Shown: positions 20,612 through 34,303 of the stretch, piece after piece | Numbering within the stretch: position 1 is the stretch's first letter | Layout of the letters: every line of letters starts with the position of its first letter | Origin: Edolisoma coerulescens | Lineage: Eukaryota > Chordata > Aves > Passeriformes > Campephagidae | Direction: 5' to 3' | Length of the DNA stretch: 64,000 nucleotides | Assembly: GCA_013397115.1 (NCBI GenBank) | Contig: VWZW01004701.1 | Span: forward strand, 124,001 to 188,000 | Made by a program: the position numbers and the translations under genes | Notes under the pieces: generated by a model | What the model was told of the DNA's origin: nothing | Databases searched by the model: none | Seen by the model: the letters and a program-made list of their open reading frames with translations, nothing else

Positions 20612-23600
20612 CCTCTATCCTTGATATATATTAACCTCAATGAGGCTAAGCACTTTTCTTTTCCTCTCACTTTTAAATGCTCTTTAAAACTAGGGGATGC
20701 AAACACAACCCAAAAATTAGAGTAGCCCAAGTATCTACTACCCTGAGCAAATCCTCTTCTGGAGAGTACCTGGAGGTGGATGGACACCAGGGGTGGGACA
20801 GAGTTAACAGGAATAGCTGCTCAGGAGTGCACACCCTCACACTATGCATGCACACCGTTTCAAGCACTTAATGGAATTCTAATCTCAGCTGGGGACTAAA
20901 GCTGCTGCCACATAAAACTGTGAGGATTTCAAGGCAAAGGGAGACATTTCCCAGCAGTTATTGCTGACATTAGAAACCTCAGCTCTGGCCACACACCACA
21001 TCCAGGGCTGCACACAGACCAGGAGTGTCACAGCAGTGCTGGGCCACGGTGACAGCTCTCAGCTGTGCCTGCATCCCTTCACCCCACATTAGCTTGGGAA
21101 TGTCCACACTGTCACATGCTGTGGGATCCTCACACACCTACCTAGGTTTTTTATTAATTAAATTATGTAACAAAAATATAGTAATACAAGTTTAAATCTC
21201 AAATCTTGTACAGGTAATGGAGGTTTTGGTAGGAAGAGACAAAATATGAGACAAGCAGTGTCAGTGAACTGTGCTTGTCTGAAACTTGTGAGTAACATGC
21301 TCAGAGCCCCCAGCTTGTCTGAGGCAGAGCTTGCTGGTGGCATTTGGCACTGATGTGTTCCCATTAGTGGGGTCATCTGTGGGGTCACCAAGACTTGGTG
21401 GGAGACCTGAGGGATTCCAGGGAAAAGCCATGTGGAAATAGCACTATTCTAAGAGGTTTGATTTGCAGGGACTTAAATATTAGATCTACATGGGAAACAG
21501 GTGGGATGGTGTACAATTAAAAGATGTTGGATTTGGGGAGGAGCAGGACAGACAGCAGCAGCATCTTACAAACACAAATATAGTGGGGCTGGTCTCAAAA
21601 GAAACCCTGTCATTATAAAACAAATTTTGTGTGACTTTCTATGAAACAGTGATTTGGCCTTTGTGAGGTGGAGGTCCCAGATGTGCAGTGGCTTTCTGAG
21701 CATTGAAGACCAGGTGACAGCAGAAGGTAGAGGAGAAAGCACCATCCATCTGAAGCTGCTGAGTCCTGGGGGAGGGTGACAGAGCTCGGGCAGTAGCTCC
21801 TGAGTACAAGCACCAGCATGGTGATGGGATCCAGGGGGACCACAAGGTGTGTGATGGATTTAACACATCCTTGGATGCCAGAGGCCTTCTCAGCACTGCG
21901 CCCACCGCTTCCAAAGGGAACAGAGCAGTCCCTGAGATCACCAGCCTTCTTTAGCTACTGGCACAACTTGTTTGGGCTGTGGGTAATTCTTCCTCTGAGA
22001 GGGCAAGATTGACTCCCTCCTGTGAGCACATTAAAAAGGCATTTGTAGATGAAGATGATGCTGGGATAGTGGTGCTAATAAAATCAGCAGAGAAACAGCA
22101 TTTAGCAGCTGGGAGGGGAGGGAAACATATTTTTCAGGAACACACAGGCTCCTGCTTTGATGTTGCATTCAAGCCAAAGCAAGGGCATGTTTTAAATTCC
22201 CAATAATTCAAGCTTCTTTTTAAGTTACGAAGCCTGGCTGAGCTCTTAAAGACAACAGATCTTGCTCCTGGGGTTGGCTTTCCTAGGCAATTGCAGCTCT
22301 GCTCAGAATACTATTTAAATACCAATTATTGTAATTCTCGGCAGAAATATTACAGGCATTCAGATTTTTTTCTTAACAGCCAAAGGGAGACATTTCCAGC
22401 ATCTATCAAACCTCTTTTATTTTAATCCACATTAAAATCTCTTTCCAGAAGGACTGGGCAATGGAGCATAATTTATCACCACAGTTTAATGATTTGTCAT
22501 GGCTGCCCTCTGCCAAGCCAACTTGTCTAGAAAAACCCTTGGGGAGCAGGAGGGGTGGCTGGAGGGAGCAAAGGGTGCTGCAGCTGAAAAGTAATGGAGG
22601 GTGGATAGGTGGGAAGCAGTGGAAGCAATATCCCACACTTTCCTGCAAGCAGCAAATTCCCCATCTCCCACACTGTGGGGAACACACACAAACTTCCCTC
22701 TGATTTTATGGTGGAAGTGAGCAAGCAGGTCAGCCCTGGGACTCAGCTGGCAACCAGCTGGCAGTGCCATCAGAACTCCTGCCATGAGGATGGAGTCTGT
22801 CACCTGTGGTGACCCTTCCCACAAGGCCCTGGCAGCCCCCCTTAACCCAGCTGTGAGGGAAAGGAGATACTTGGTACCTTGTCTGTTGAGACCCCGGGTT
22901 TGACCAGCAGTTTCCAGAAAAACAAATGGTTCTCCTGCTGCCAAGAGTCATCATGCTGCCTGAAAAGACTGCTCCAAAGCTGTCATTTTTATTTCCTTCC
23001 ATAGCTGCCATCAAATCAGGGCAATTGTTCTGGCATGAACACTGAGTCGGGGGTCCTGTGAGGAAAGTTTTAATTGTTATTAACAGCCAGTACTATGAAC
23101 TGAAAAATGGATGTTAGAGAAGTGTTGCTGTGCTATACAAAAAGGGATCCACTCGTGGCTCAGTCCTCTACCCAGGTGACTTGATGGGTGCTGCCCATGC
23201 AGGGCAGCAAAGGAGCTTGCCCTGCTTCCTGTGCCTGTGGAGCTGCTGCTTCCCCACCCCAGCACACCTCTGGTTCCCAAAGGACACAGTGAGTCTGAGT
23301 TTCCATCCCACCCTCCTTCACTGCCTCTTCCCCCAAACAGCTTCAGCCAGACAGCCAATCTCAACCAAATTTGGCAAAGACAGGAGTTAACTATGAAGCT
23401 TGTGCAGGTTTTGGGGGAATTGGGATAATGGAAAGATCCCCAGAGGATCCCTGCACAGTGGCACCATGATCAGCCCAGGGTGCCTGCTGTGCCAGAGAGC
23501 TCACCCTGCCCACCCTGCAAGGGCTGGCACCCCCAAACAGCAGCAGGGGCACGCTGCACCAGCACAGGGAGCTTCCAGCTGTGCGAGGAGGGAAAAGGCC

Positions 23601-26600
23601 TTCCAGGCACAGAGGCAATAACAAAGTGTGAGGGAGGGCAGGGAACACAGTTACCTGCTCAAGCAACAGCTTGTTATTTTAACACGCCAAAGCAGCCAGA
23701 ACTGGTGAATGTGAGTGCTGCTCGGGCCCAAAACCCCATCAGCAACCCCCTCCCTGCTCCCAGCACAGGGAGACTGGTGCCTGTGCCCCCAGCCACTTCC
23801 CAAGAGATGCAGAATCTATAGCTCAAGTCAAGGTAAAAGCTGTCTCTCTTCCTCTTGGTTCTTCAGCTGCACCCATTGTAAATGGAGCACAGCTGTGGTT
23901 CTGGCCCTCAGACTGTATAGGAGCTATAGCAAAGTGCTTAATGTATTCTTAGCTTTTAAAATACTATTCATCAGCTGCAATCAAAGAAGAGAGCCAGCAT
24001 CATGTTGCCAGCCGAATTAATCACAGCTCCCCCGTTCCCCCTGCTCACACACAGGCACATTGTGCTCAGCAGTGGTGGTCCTGAGACCACGGCTTAGCAG
24101 ACACTGGGAAAGGCCAAGGTGGTAAATGTAAATCCTGGCTGCTCTTAATCATGCTCGTAATGACCATGTCATCAATCATATGTGTTCTCAAGCGCTCAGC
24201 AACCACAGCCCAAGGGTGTATTTTTCAAAGAATTCAGTTCAGTGAGGTCTCTCAAAAGCCGGGTCACCATTATTCCCACTCACGTGGGAGGAGGGTTTCT
24301 TCTGACTTCCTGGCACTGATAGTACACAGAGTCTCAGCATCTCCCTCACAAGCCTGACTGCAATGAGTAAAGTCAATAAAATTTATGCAACTGAAAATTT
24401 CACTGACCTTTAGAAGAAAACAAGCTAAAGAAAAACAAAACACATCAATAGAACAGATTGGGAAAAACACAGTGTTTCTGCCAATTCCCTAGTCATGGTA
24501 TTTTTCACTGGGGACATGGTCAAAACACTTCAAAAATGCAAGCTTCCAGGCTTCCTAAAACTGTTGGAACATTGAGAACTAATGAGAATTTTAGTGGTTA
24601 CAGATTTCTCCTATAGATCTCCAAAGGACTCGAGACCTTCTGGCTATGGACACGTAGTACAGAGATCGTCGTGTGAAACAACGCACAGGCAAGTGGTAAA
24701 CATCCTGAATTCCCAGAAATGGTACAAAAGGAGCCACATGCGAGTCACCAAACCAAATCAGCTCCTGTGGCTGGGTTCTGTCACCAGCTGATGGGCTGGT
24801 CACAGGGTTTGCATTGTGCCCTGTTGCAAAGCTGACTGGGAAGCCCATCCATGGCTCTCCTGCATGCCAGTGGTGCAGTGCTGTGGCAATGATTGCACTG
24901 ATTGCGTTTCACACCCCAGACAGAGCTCAGCCTGACCTGGCTGATGCCATGGGAGGAGCTGATGGAAGCCTTAACACTTTGAGGAGAGTTCAAGACGATT
25001 TTACGGAAGCACGCCTTGGGGAAATTGAAATGTCAAGCATAATTTGGCACTTGAAACATGAAGGGGAGAGAGTTTGCATTTGTTTTCATCTGCATCTTCC
25101 CCTCCTCTGAACTGTACATGCTCCATTTCCCGCTCTTCCCTAAGCTTTCATTAGGCAGAGCTGAAATCTGCTGGATTTGAGGAATCTCCAAGGATAAACA
25201 AGTATCTGGCATTAACCTGCTCTGTAAAAGTCAAATCGACATGTCTCACTATTCTTCCGTTCTTGTTAGGGAAACTGGTCCAAATCAAGCTTTTCCCCTG
25301 TTATCTTTCTTTTCCCATCCATTCATTTGATCTTTCATGTAAGACTTGAGGATTACTGCTCACTAGTCCAATTCTTAATAGATAGGGATTCACTTGAAAA
25401 AAAATAAATAGGCTTTTGATCTGAGTTTCAATCTCAGAGCTGGTCTCTGGGGCCACAGACACTCATCAGGGGCTGAGCAGGCAGCAGGCAGGCACGGGGC
25501 AGCTGGAAAGGCTGGCAAACAGGAGAGCTTGCTCCTCCCTAAAATAGAAGCTCTCTCATAGCTGTCAGCATGAGAAGGAACAACAGGAGCTGGCAAGCAG
25601 GCCTCTGCCACGTGCAGCTCCTGGGAATGCTGATAATGTGTTCTTGGGAGATAAATTTTTATAAATTTTTATTTCTCCCCATCAGCTGAGTAAATTCTGG
25701 TGAGAGAGAGCACAGAGCCCCACAACACTCCAAATCTTTCCCACAAGGATTTTCCATGAGGCAATGCTTGCTTGCTGTATGGGGAATTTCTTGCACCAGT
25801 TTTGTAAGTTTAACTGAAATTCATTTTTAGAGAAAAGTCAAAAGAGCTTTCAATATTATAGAAACACGTAATATTGGAGCAAATTCCTTAAAAATATTCT
25901 CCTTGCACAGCCATTATGAGATATAACTTAGCCTAAGAAACATAGAGTCACACCAATAGAAGATATTTCAGCTTTTTAAAGAAAAGTGTTTTAATCCACT
26001 TGAAACATGGGTTTAGATTAGAGAGGTTGGGACTGTCATTTTCCAAGAAATTTTTGTTCAAAATTTTTTAAATGAGGATAAAAGGAGCTTCTGGTAATTC
26101 CCTATAAAGTACAAAAATCCCTTTACTACAAGACTTGGAAGTGACCTTAAGTGACCAGCACCATTTCCGTCTTTGACAAGGAGCAGCAGGGTGCAGCATC
26201 TTTAGTGTGAAACTAAAGGGTTTTGACTAAAAAAGAGGCAGCACAATCAGCAAAATTTTCCTTTTATATCAATGGGACAATTTCAGAAAAAATCATTTAA
26301 ACACCCCCCTGAAGACCTCTTCAGGAGCACCTGAGCAGATTTTTTCGCCTGGGGTGCTTGCTCCATCAAATGACCCATGGTTTGGCATGGATCCAGCAGC
26401 AGGGGTGGATTATTTTGGGGCCATGCTTTGTCACTGGATGCAGAGTCTTTCTACTGATGACCAGTTTGTGTCAGTGAAAGCAGATTGGATTTGAAACAAA
26501 CCCCACTGATTTTCCATCACCACTTCACTCCCTGCCACCGGAAGGAATTCAGGGCAAGTGAACCTGGGGCTGCTCAGTCCTGTCTGGGCAGGGGAATGAG

Positions 26601-26780
26601 GCACAGCCTTTACTCCACGTGTGCCAGGGCTCTCCTTCAGACTTGCTGGCAGCTGCCATAGAAATCACAGGTTTAGGGTGGTGCAAACCAGGCTGAAAGG
26701 CCAAACCTGGGTTTCATACATCACCCTGCCACAGACCCACTTGGCAGCAGCTCAGAGCAGCACCGAGCTTTTGTCTAAGC
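20612..26780. other. repeat-poor single-copy DNA
   Basis: About 6 kb with no recognised transposon, exon or RNA gene. AT-rich sub-blocks near 22290-22460 and 25800-26100 have a texture seen in conserved non-coding DNA. Confidence 0.4.
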
Positions 26781-27312
26781 CATAGGATCCCAGAATGGTT
26801 TGGGATGGAAGGGACCTCAAACTCATCCAGTTCCAATCTCCCTGCCATGGGCAGGGACACCTTCCACTATCCCAGGCTGCTCCAAGCCCCATTCAACCTG
26901 GCCTTGGACACTTGCAGGGATGGGGCAGCCACAGCTTCCCTGGGCACCCTGTGCCAGGGCCTTACCACCCTCAGAGGGAAGAATTTCTTCCTAATATCCA
27001 ACCTAAACCCATTCTCTGGCAGTGGGAAGACCTTCCCCCCTGTCCTGTCACTCCAGGCCCTTGTCCCAAGTCCCTCTCCACCTCTCCTGGAGCCCCTTTA
27101 GGCACTGAGAGAGGCTCTAAGGTCTCAGTGGAGTCTTCTCCAGGTGAACATTCCCAGCTCTCCCAGCCTGGCTCCAGAGCAGAGGGGTTCCAGTCCTTGG
27201 AGCATCTCCATGGCCTCCTCTGGACCCTCTCCAACAGGCCCATTTCTCTCTTGTGCTGAGGACCCCAGACCTGGATGCAGTACTCCAGATGGGATCTCAC
27301 AAGGGCAGAATT
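26781..27312 (-). mobile_element. longest CR1 LINE fragment, minus strand
   Basis: About 530 bp from the reverse-complemented tail 'cataggatcccagaatgg' to the ORF2 region 'ctggatgcagtactccagat'. The minus-strand translation still reads HLEYCIQVWGPQHKREM, the conserved C-terminal part of CR1 reverse transcriptase, followed by VQRRPW. Stops and frame changes end the reading soon after. Blocks 'gggcagggacaccttccact' and 'gggatggggcagccacagc' are nearly intact, so this copy is relatively young. Confidence 0.95.
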
Positions 27313-28188
27313 CTACCAAAACCAAAGTTTCAAGGTGTTTTTGGAAACCAGCAGTTTTCAAACCCAGCAGCAATGACCAGCACAGCCCCCAGCATGTATG
27401 AGAAATTCCCGTGAGAGCCCATCTCAGAGACAAACAGAGAGAAACAGCAGGATTTGAAGTCCCTGCACTGTGTCCCCCTCACAGCCACCACCACCCTGCT
27501 ATGCTGTCCTGGGTGGAGGGAGAAAAATATTTCTCCTCCGGAGGCAGAACATTGTTTTATACAAGCAAAAGGAAAAGTCATCTGGGTATCCCTGTCAGGA
27601 ATCGCCCTGGATGCAGCACTGCATGGTTATCTTGTGAAAGGGAAAAAACAATACCCACTTCACTGGTTAAGGTGTGTATTCCTCCTGTGGGTGGATAAGA
27701 TCTCTCTCAAGTGAATGACTCTGGTATTTATTATGTCAGATTATGGCACTTCAGTTATGGGTTCAGATTATAACAAAACTGCAAAAACAACCACTTACTA
27801 GATATTAATTTTATCTTACAGATTCTATTGTAAATGGGATACAGGCCCCTATGTATATACTACAATCCTTAAAATAGCTCCATCTAAATGCAAATGCGGG
27901 CCTCTGCCTAACACAGAGCTGAAAGCCTTCCCATTAACACACCAAGAGATAGGGGAATTAATTTAATGCTTAAAAATTCCTGGGGATAAGAGGAACTTCT
28001 TTCTCTTCACATCTAGCATCATTTTCTCTTCATGACCAAAGCACCCACAATACGATAATTTTTACCTTTCTCAAGCTTACTGAGGGAAAAGGCAGTACAA
28101 TCTCTCTCTAGAAATTACTTTACAGGCTGTCCCCTCCTGACCAAAACTCAGGTCTGTGTATACTTGGGAAGGGAAGCCCAGGGAAAGA
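27313..28188. other. single-copy DNA, nothing recognised
   Basis: No repeat or exon recognised between two minus-strand CR1 copies, apart from the hairpin that follows. Confidence 0.35.
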
Positions 28189-28219
28189 CAAAAGATGAAG
28201 ACGACTTCTTCATCTTTTG
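28189..28219. repeat. perfect 12-bp inverted repeat with 7-nt loop
   Basis: Arms CAAAAGATGAAG (28189-28200) and CTTCATCTTTTG (28208-28219) are exact complements with loop ACGACTT. It lies at the start of the longest open frame of the window. Confidence 0.9.
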
Positions 28220-28435
28220 AAGGAAGGTTGTTGGGATTTAATTAATCATCTTTGCAAACTAATCAAAAGCAGAGATAGTGCTTGGCAGTGTTCATGTCTC
28301 AGCAGCACCCTCTTCTCTACCTGCTCCTCTAAGCCCATCGCACACAGGAGCCTCACTCTGTATCTACCCCCACACCCCCCACTTTGTCAGAGACTGATTT
28401 CTCTTTGGAGGCCTTTGGTGATCACTCAGTGGCAC

Positions 28436-29278
28436 ATGGAAGGTGCTGGCCTCCAGAATCATAGAATACATAGATCCATAGAATCACAGAATGGTTTGGG
28501 TTGGAAGGGGCCTAAAAGACCAGCTAGTTCCAAGCCCAAGTGGCACGGGCAGGGATGCCACCCACTACATCAGGCTGAGCAGTTCCTAGACATGCAGCAC
28601 CTGCAAGCATTCATGGCCTGGAAAGCAGGACACAGCTGTGGCTCCAAGCCCTGGTGCCTGCACAGCCACAGGCCCATGGTGCCCAGCGTGTCCCTGCTGC
28701 AGTTCTCAGCCCCAGGGGGTGGCAGGGCAGAGGGGAAGGGGGCTGGTCTGGCTGTTCTCTGGATCAGAAGTGTGCCATGGGGAGCTGTGCTCTGCAAACA
28801 CCTCTCCACTTTGATTCCCAGGTGCCAGGCAGCAGCAGACAGCTCTGCTGCCTTCTCCTGCATTGTGGGAATTCTTAGTAGTATATCCATCTGTATCAGG
28901 AGAGCACACAGTACATGCCAAATGCATCTCTTTTTTTCAATATTTATGAAACTTCTCCAGAAGCTTTTGTTAAACTTGGTGTCTTCCCACCAGAATTTAT
29001 GCAGCCCAAATTTGTTCCGCAAGAGTGTTTTCAGGGAGAAAAAAGAAGGAAAAGTCATACACGTACATGCACATGCAGGGAGGTGCATCAGACAATGGGG
29101 GTCTGAACAGACATCTCAGAAACCACCGACAGAGAAACAGAATCATCATGCAAAAGCTGAACAAATGAGAGAAATATTCAGGCTACTCCCAACAGACGTG
29201 CACGCTGAAGTAGGTCTCTGTCTCTACAGCAGTTCAGAATCCAAACACATCAGCAACAACAAGGTTGTGTTGACATGA
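28436..29278 (+). other. long open frame of doubtful coding status
   Basis: From the ATG at 28436 the frame stays open for 280 codons. Counting from a non-ATG TTG at 28217 it is 353 codons, the longest in the window. It crosses the minus-strand CR1 tail at 28454-28586, so part of the frame is repeat-derived. I see no domain, signal peptide or membrane segment, and no clear splice context. The opposite strand is also open for 172 codons at 28570-29088, which points to low stop density rather than coding selection. Confidence 0.15.
28454..28586 (-). mobile_element. CR1 LINE, 3' tail, minus strand
   Basis: The plus strand reads 'cagaatcatagaatac', 'atagatccatagaatcac', 'agaatggtttgggttgg' and then the 3'UTR to 'aggctgagcagttcc'. 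Several copies of the 8-bp terminal unit are kept, so the tail is longer than in most copies here. Confidence 0.92.
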
Positions 29279-32030
29279 ATGGTAAGTTATGCACTGACAC
29301 AGAAGCAGCAGTGAGTTACATGCAGAGATTTGCTTTGGATTGTCCCACATGTCACAGGCTGAACTTACCCCAAAACCCCCTAAAATAGAGCACTTGGAAG
29401 TGCTCTGTTCCTTCTCTCTGAGGTGTTTTACGTCACACAGCACTTCTCATTCATTGCTTGCTGCTGAATTGCTCCCGAGGTTACAGCTTGCACTGCCAGG
29501 AGCTCTGCAGAGGTGCCAGAGCCAGCTCCTCTGAGCATTATGGACGTATTTTCAGTCATGAAGAAATTCCTTAAGCTGTTTTCTCCCTGGACCTTGTCTT
29601 GTCTGTGCTGGGTATTTTCTGTGCAAGAACTCAGTGGCTGGGCCTTTTGTGACAGCAAGGTAATGCCCTAAATGGCATAAGAAAACTAAAAAAAAAGGTA
29701 AATTCTCATGGCAAACAGATGTGCCTCAGTTTAGGGAACTCTCTGGCTCTCTGAGTACAGAGTCAGGGTTGCTGAGAGTGGAGTTTCCTTCAGCAAAGCT
29801 AAAGGGTCTGGCCTGGCCTTTGATCATCAGCAACTTATAACAGGGATTTAAAGAGACTTGTGAAGTTTGGGAAACAAAAGACTGAGTGCAGCTCTGAGCT
29901 GATGAAGAGACAACTACAGACTGAAAAGATGCCATAAAACTCCACATATAAGTCACTGCCATAAAAACATAATTTTCCCCAAACAGCTTTTGTTACTTCA
30001 TGAAACACAACACCTTCCAATTATTCCTGAAATCTAGAAAAACTTTATGAAATATTGACATTATCAGCATTACTGATATTCCCACAGTAATTATCGTTCA
30101 TAATAATTAAACAATATGGCACAAAATCTGGCGAGGCTTGTTCCTGATAACTAACTTTTTAGACTTAATTTACTTCCTGCTCTTACAGAGGCAAACATCT
30201 TTTAGAGCCTAAAAATTGCTGTTCTTCACAATTTTCACTGGGCTTTATATTAACAAGGACATGATGTGAAAGCAGGATTCTAGTTTCTCTGGGCTTAGCT
30301 TTTTACCTTTTAACTATTTTTCTAGCTCAAATTACATCAAATTATGAACTGAAATTGAAGATTGTACTCAATTCTGTACTTGTTGAGGATCTGGCTTTCT
30401 AAATGGGAAGTTATTGTGGAAATCTTCCCTGACCCCAGCACTACGACTGTTTGCTTTGCAACACACAGGAATCTGGCCTTTCCCCATTCTCCTCAGTTTT
30501 GGGCCTCGTGGATTCCAGATTTGGCTCCACAGCAGAGCAAAAAAATACAACATAAAGCCTTTCAAACAGTCATTGCAAAGCACTCCAGCTTTACTAACAA
30601 GAACTCTTATTTATACCCAGGATCTAAGCTTGAAGGGATCTTGAAACATCAGAAATAGCTGGTGAGAGCTTGAGACGTTTTCAATGAAATGTAGGAGATA
30701 AAAAGAAGATTCAGGAAAACCACAGGATAAAAGCTAAAGGAAAAATGTAATCCCAAAATAGCTCTGTTTGGAGTGTTCTTCTGGAAGAGTTCTTATACTG
30801 TTCAGTATGGCACAACATCAAAGAGGGAATATTTCAACTAAATTACTTGTGAGCTGAATTTCTCATCTTCTTCCAGATCATTCCAACTTGCTGGTTTCCT
30901 TAATGTGGTCCTGTGGCCAAGCATGGCAGGGGAAGGCCCTTCTTGTGCACCCAGCCTGGCTACACGGGCACAGAAGCACAACTGCTGCAGCTGTGCTTCC
31001 CCACAACGCTGCTGTCCCACTCCTGGCCACAGAGCCCTGTTTCCTGCAGCCTCTTCAACACTGGCATTTTCCTCTGCAAGGGGCTTCCCTTTTCTTCCCA
31101 TCTGCACACAAATGGTCCCAGTCAAGTCATGAGTTTGTGTCACAATACAAACTCCAAAACCTGGCCAAACCTCCATAAATAGGATTTTCCTCTATTGCTA
31201 AAGACCAGTAGTGTTTTATTTACTTCAAGAAATTCTAGTTGTGGCTTTAAGTATGTAATATTATGGGTCAAGCTCAGGAAGCCATTTCAGATTCTAGCCC
31301 AGGACGTTGTCAGAGGTGGACTTAAACTGCTTTTCATCAGCACAAATTGTGCTTCTTTGCATTCCTGTTTCTTCCTTGTGCCCCCCACTGCCTCTCTCTC
31401 TCTCATACCCCTGCACTCATAGAGCAAGTCCTTGAGATTAACCACAATATGATTACAATTTAATTGAGGCCAGCTTAGTGTGGGGACATCCTTTTAACTC
31501 AGGAGGCCTCAATTCCACAGAACCATAATGAACTAATAATGAATGTGCTAAAGTCATTAAATCAAAATTCATAAAAGGGTGAATATTGCTTTCTTTTATA
31601 ATAAAGCAATTAAAATCCCATATACTATAATAGATACTACTAAGGCGCAGTAAGTGTTCTTTAAGGAGGTTGGTGTTTAATGCCACCACACACAAATTTG
31701 GGGATCTTTTCAAAATAGGATTGCAACACTATTAATAGATGATCAGAACTCTTTTCATGTCTTCTCTGGTTCAGCATTATTGCCTGCTTTAACAAATACT
31801 GGCATGATTTCATTAGTAGAGTTTATAGAATAGTTATTATAAATCATGACTTGCAGTATAACTAACTTTGAAGCAGTGAAGCAGGGTATCACTGCAGATA
31901 TGCTACTTGTCATTTTGGGTCCCTTCACTGTCCTTTTCATCATGACATCCCCTTCCCATCTCTAGTGCTCTGTTCCTTGGGGGTTAACAGCCCCAATTGA
32001 TGGTAGCAGAGAAAGCATGAGGTGGGTACA
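28587..32030. other. single-copy DNA, no gene supported
   Basis: Apart from the doubtful open frame above, nothing recognised. AT-rich blocks at about 30030-30350 and 31480-31720 could be old or conserved non-coding DNA. Confidence 0.35.
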
Positions 32031-32048
32031 CCTGACTTTGCAAGTCAG
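32031..32048. repeat. 8-bp inverted repeat
   Basis: CCTGACTT and AAGTCAGG are separated by two bases (TG, C context). A short hairpin with no transcription evidence. Confidence 0.6.
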
Positions 32049-32277
32049 GCCTAGCTGGGGAAAAATGCATGTCCTGGTATATGACCACCTGTCTCTTCAC
32101 GTGGTCTTTGCTCCAAGGAAAACTCAAGTGAGAAGCCCTGGATTATTTTAAACTTGGATCTCATTGCTTCAGGTATTAGAAAGCTGATGGTTGAACTTGG
32201 ACTCAGAGAGGAAAAAGGTCAGTTAATGGACTCTAGCTGCATGCAAACCATGGTGGTCTGGAGACATCTTTTCAAAG

Positions 32278-32560
32278 AATTGTAAAATATTCTGAGTTGG
32301 AAGAGACCCACAGGGATCATCCAGTCCAACCCCTGGCTCTGCACAGGACAGGCCCAACAATCCCACCAGGTATCTGAGAGCATTGTCTGGGCATTTCTGG
32401 AGCTCTGGCAGCCTTGGGGCTGTGACCATTCCCCGGGGACCCTGTTCAGTGCCCCAGCACCCACTGAAAGAAGAACCCTTTCCTAATTCCCAGCCTAAAC
32501 CTCCCCTGACACAGCTCCAGCCATTCCCTCAGGTCCTGTCACTGGTCACCAGAGCTGGGG
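32278..32560 (-). mobile_element. CR1 LINE, 3' end (distinct subfamily), minus strand
   Basis: Plus strand: 'attctgagttggaagagacc', 'cacagggatcatccagtcc', 'aacccctggctctgcacagg', 'cctttcctaattcccagcc', 'gtcctgtcactggtcacca'. The wording differs from the other copies, so it belongs to another CR1 subfamily. The far edge is approximate. Confidence 0.88.
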
Positions 32561-34303
32561 CAGGCTCACAGAAATTGGTGTTCACAAGGCCTTGTCCCTC
32601 TCACCTTGGCCATGCCTCAAAACACTCCCCAGCTCCCAGCTCTACTTATTTCTGCTCAGCCCTGGCAAACTGGCCATGTTGAAGACAGACCCACAGGAGA
32701 GCTGAACCCCTTGGTCCCTGCACTCCAGAGATGCCTGGTGCCCCAAGCTCAGGTTCCCACCTAGGAAAGCCCCTTCCGTGAAGGGCTCCAACCCACCCAT
32801 GCAATGGTTGGGAAGAAAGAAGAGGCACAAAGTAACTGGGATCAGATAAAAGAGCTGGCAGCAAACACAAACATCACCAATTCCAGGCTACCTCCAGACC
32901 TTGGTGTCTCCCAAAGGCCTTTGGCCTTCATTCAGGAAAAAAATAATTATTGTGTGCCAAAAGGCTGGGATCTAAGCACAAGACAGTTTATTGTTACTCA
33001 CAAATCCACACAAGCAACAAATGTTCTTCCTGTTAATGACACAGTCCTGGTAACCCAGGACTTTGAAGACTGCTCAGAAGAGAAACCAGTGGAAAGCACA
33101 TCCCAGGGTAGGTGGGCACGTGTGCCTGGATGAGGGAGAAGAGCAGATTGGCAGAAGAAGAATTATTAAATATTACATGGTGGAGTAGGGGATTAGCTGC
33201 AGAACATGATATAAGAACAGACAGATTAAAGGAACACTAAATATTTATTACAAAGTCCTTCATATCATGTGCAATAATACATGCCATAGCTGCTGCTGAA
33301 TAATACAGGCAACAGCCAGTTGCTGAGATTGCTCTCTGAGTTGGATAAAATAGAATTAGAGGCTTTTATCCACTGGAGACCATGTGCTGTTATACATAAT
33401 AATCAAAATCACTCAGAAAAGAGAGAGAAATAGCTCAGTGATCATTGTAACTACATCAGACAAAACATATTATGTCCAGGTTACCACAGGCCAGTGCTGT
33501 TCATGCAGGGTGGGGAGGCACCAGACAATCACAGTTCTTTTCCTCCCTGAATTTTGGAATGGATGAGCCCAAAGGGATACAAGGACTTGAGGCTATAAAG
33601 GATTAAAACTGGGAGCTCCTGACGAGTCCACAGGCTCTGCACTGGGCCACGAGGCCAGTACACTGGCCTTAGAGGGGCGTGCAGCATGCTTTGGGCACAG
33701 CCAAAACAATTCTGCTTCTGTGGTCATGACACAAACACACTGTTTAGGCAGCCTGATTCTAGAGCTTCAAGGAACAAGGTGATATCGCAACCAAACAGTT
33801 TATCTCATGAGCCCATTCCTTCTGCTCATGAATACGAGCAGGCAGAGGGGATGTGCTCCTGGGTTCCCTGAGCAGGCTAAAAATGAATTTACTTAAATGG
33901 AAATTCTCCTTGCTGTGGCAAATTAGCCCTTGATATTGACTCATGTCTAACACCTTATACAGAGGCAGGAAAAGAGAGGGTTACCAAACAGAAGTAACTT
34001 GTCACCATGCAGCTGCTCTGCACCTCCTTTCCAGAGCTGAGTCCCTTTTTCACAGCCTGGCCAGGAGCTCCCAGCAAAATGAGATTTCCATCTGGCTGTG
34101 TAATGGTCACCAAAATCAGAGAGATCCTTTCCGGTTGTGTGGAGGGGGAGAAAATGGAATAGAAAGAAAACTGGTTCAGGACTGGGACTTTCTAACCAGA
34201 CACAGTGATTTTTTCAGAACCAGTGCACAGTAGTGGCTACTGCCAAGAAATTACTTGGGATGGCAGTGAGATGGAAACACCACAACCTGTGTGTAGCAGC
34301 ACC
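32561..34303. other. single-copy DNA, nothing recognised
   Basis: About 1.7 kb with no recognised repeat, exon or RNA gene. Confidence 0.35.

Noticed and set aside
26795..27259. 154-codon plus-strand frame
   Set aside because: Antisense shadow of the minus-strand CR1 copy. The same type of frame recurs over each CR1 3' end (34205-34771, 39164-39745, 47826-48176).
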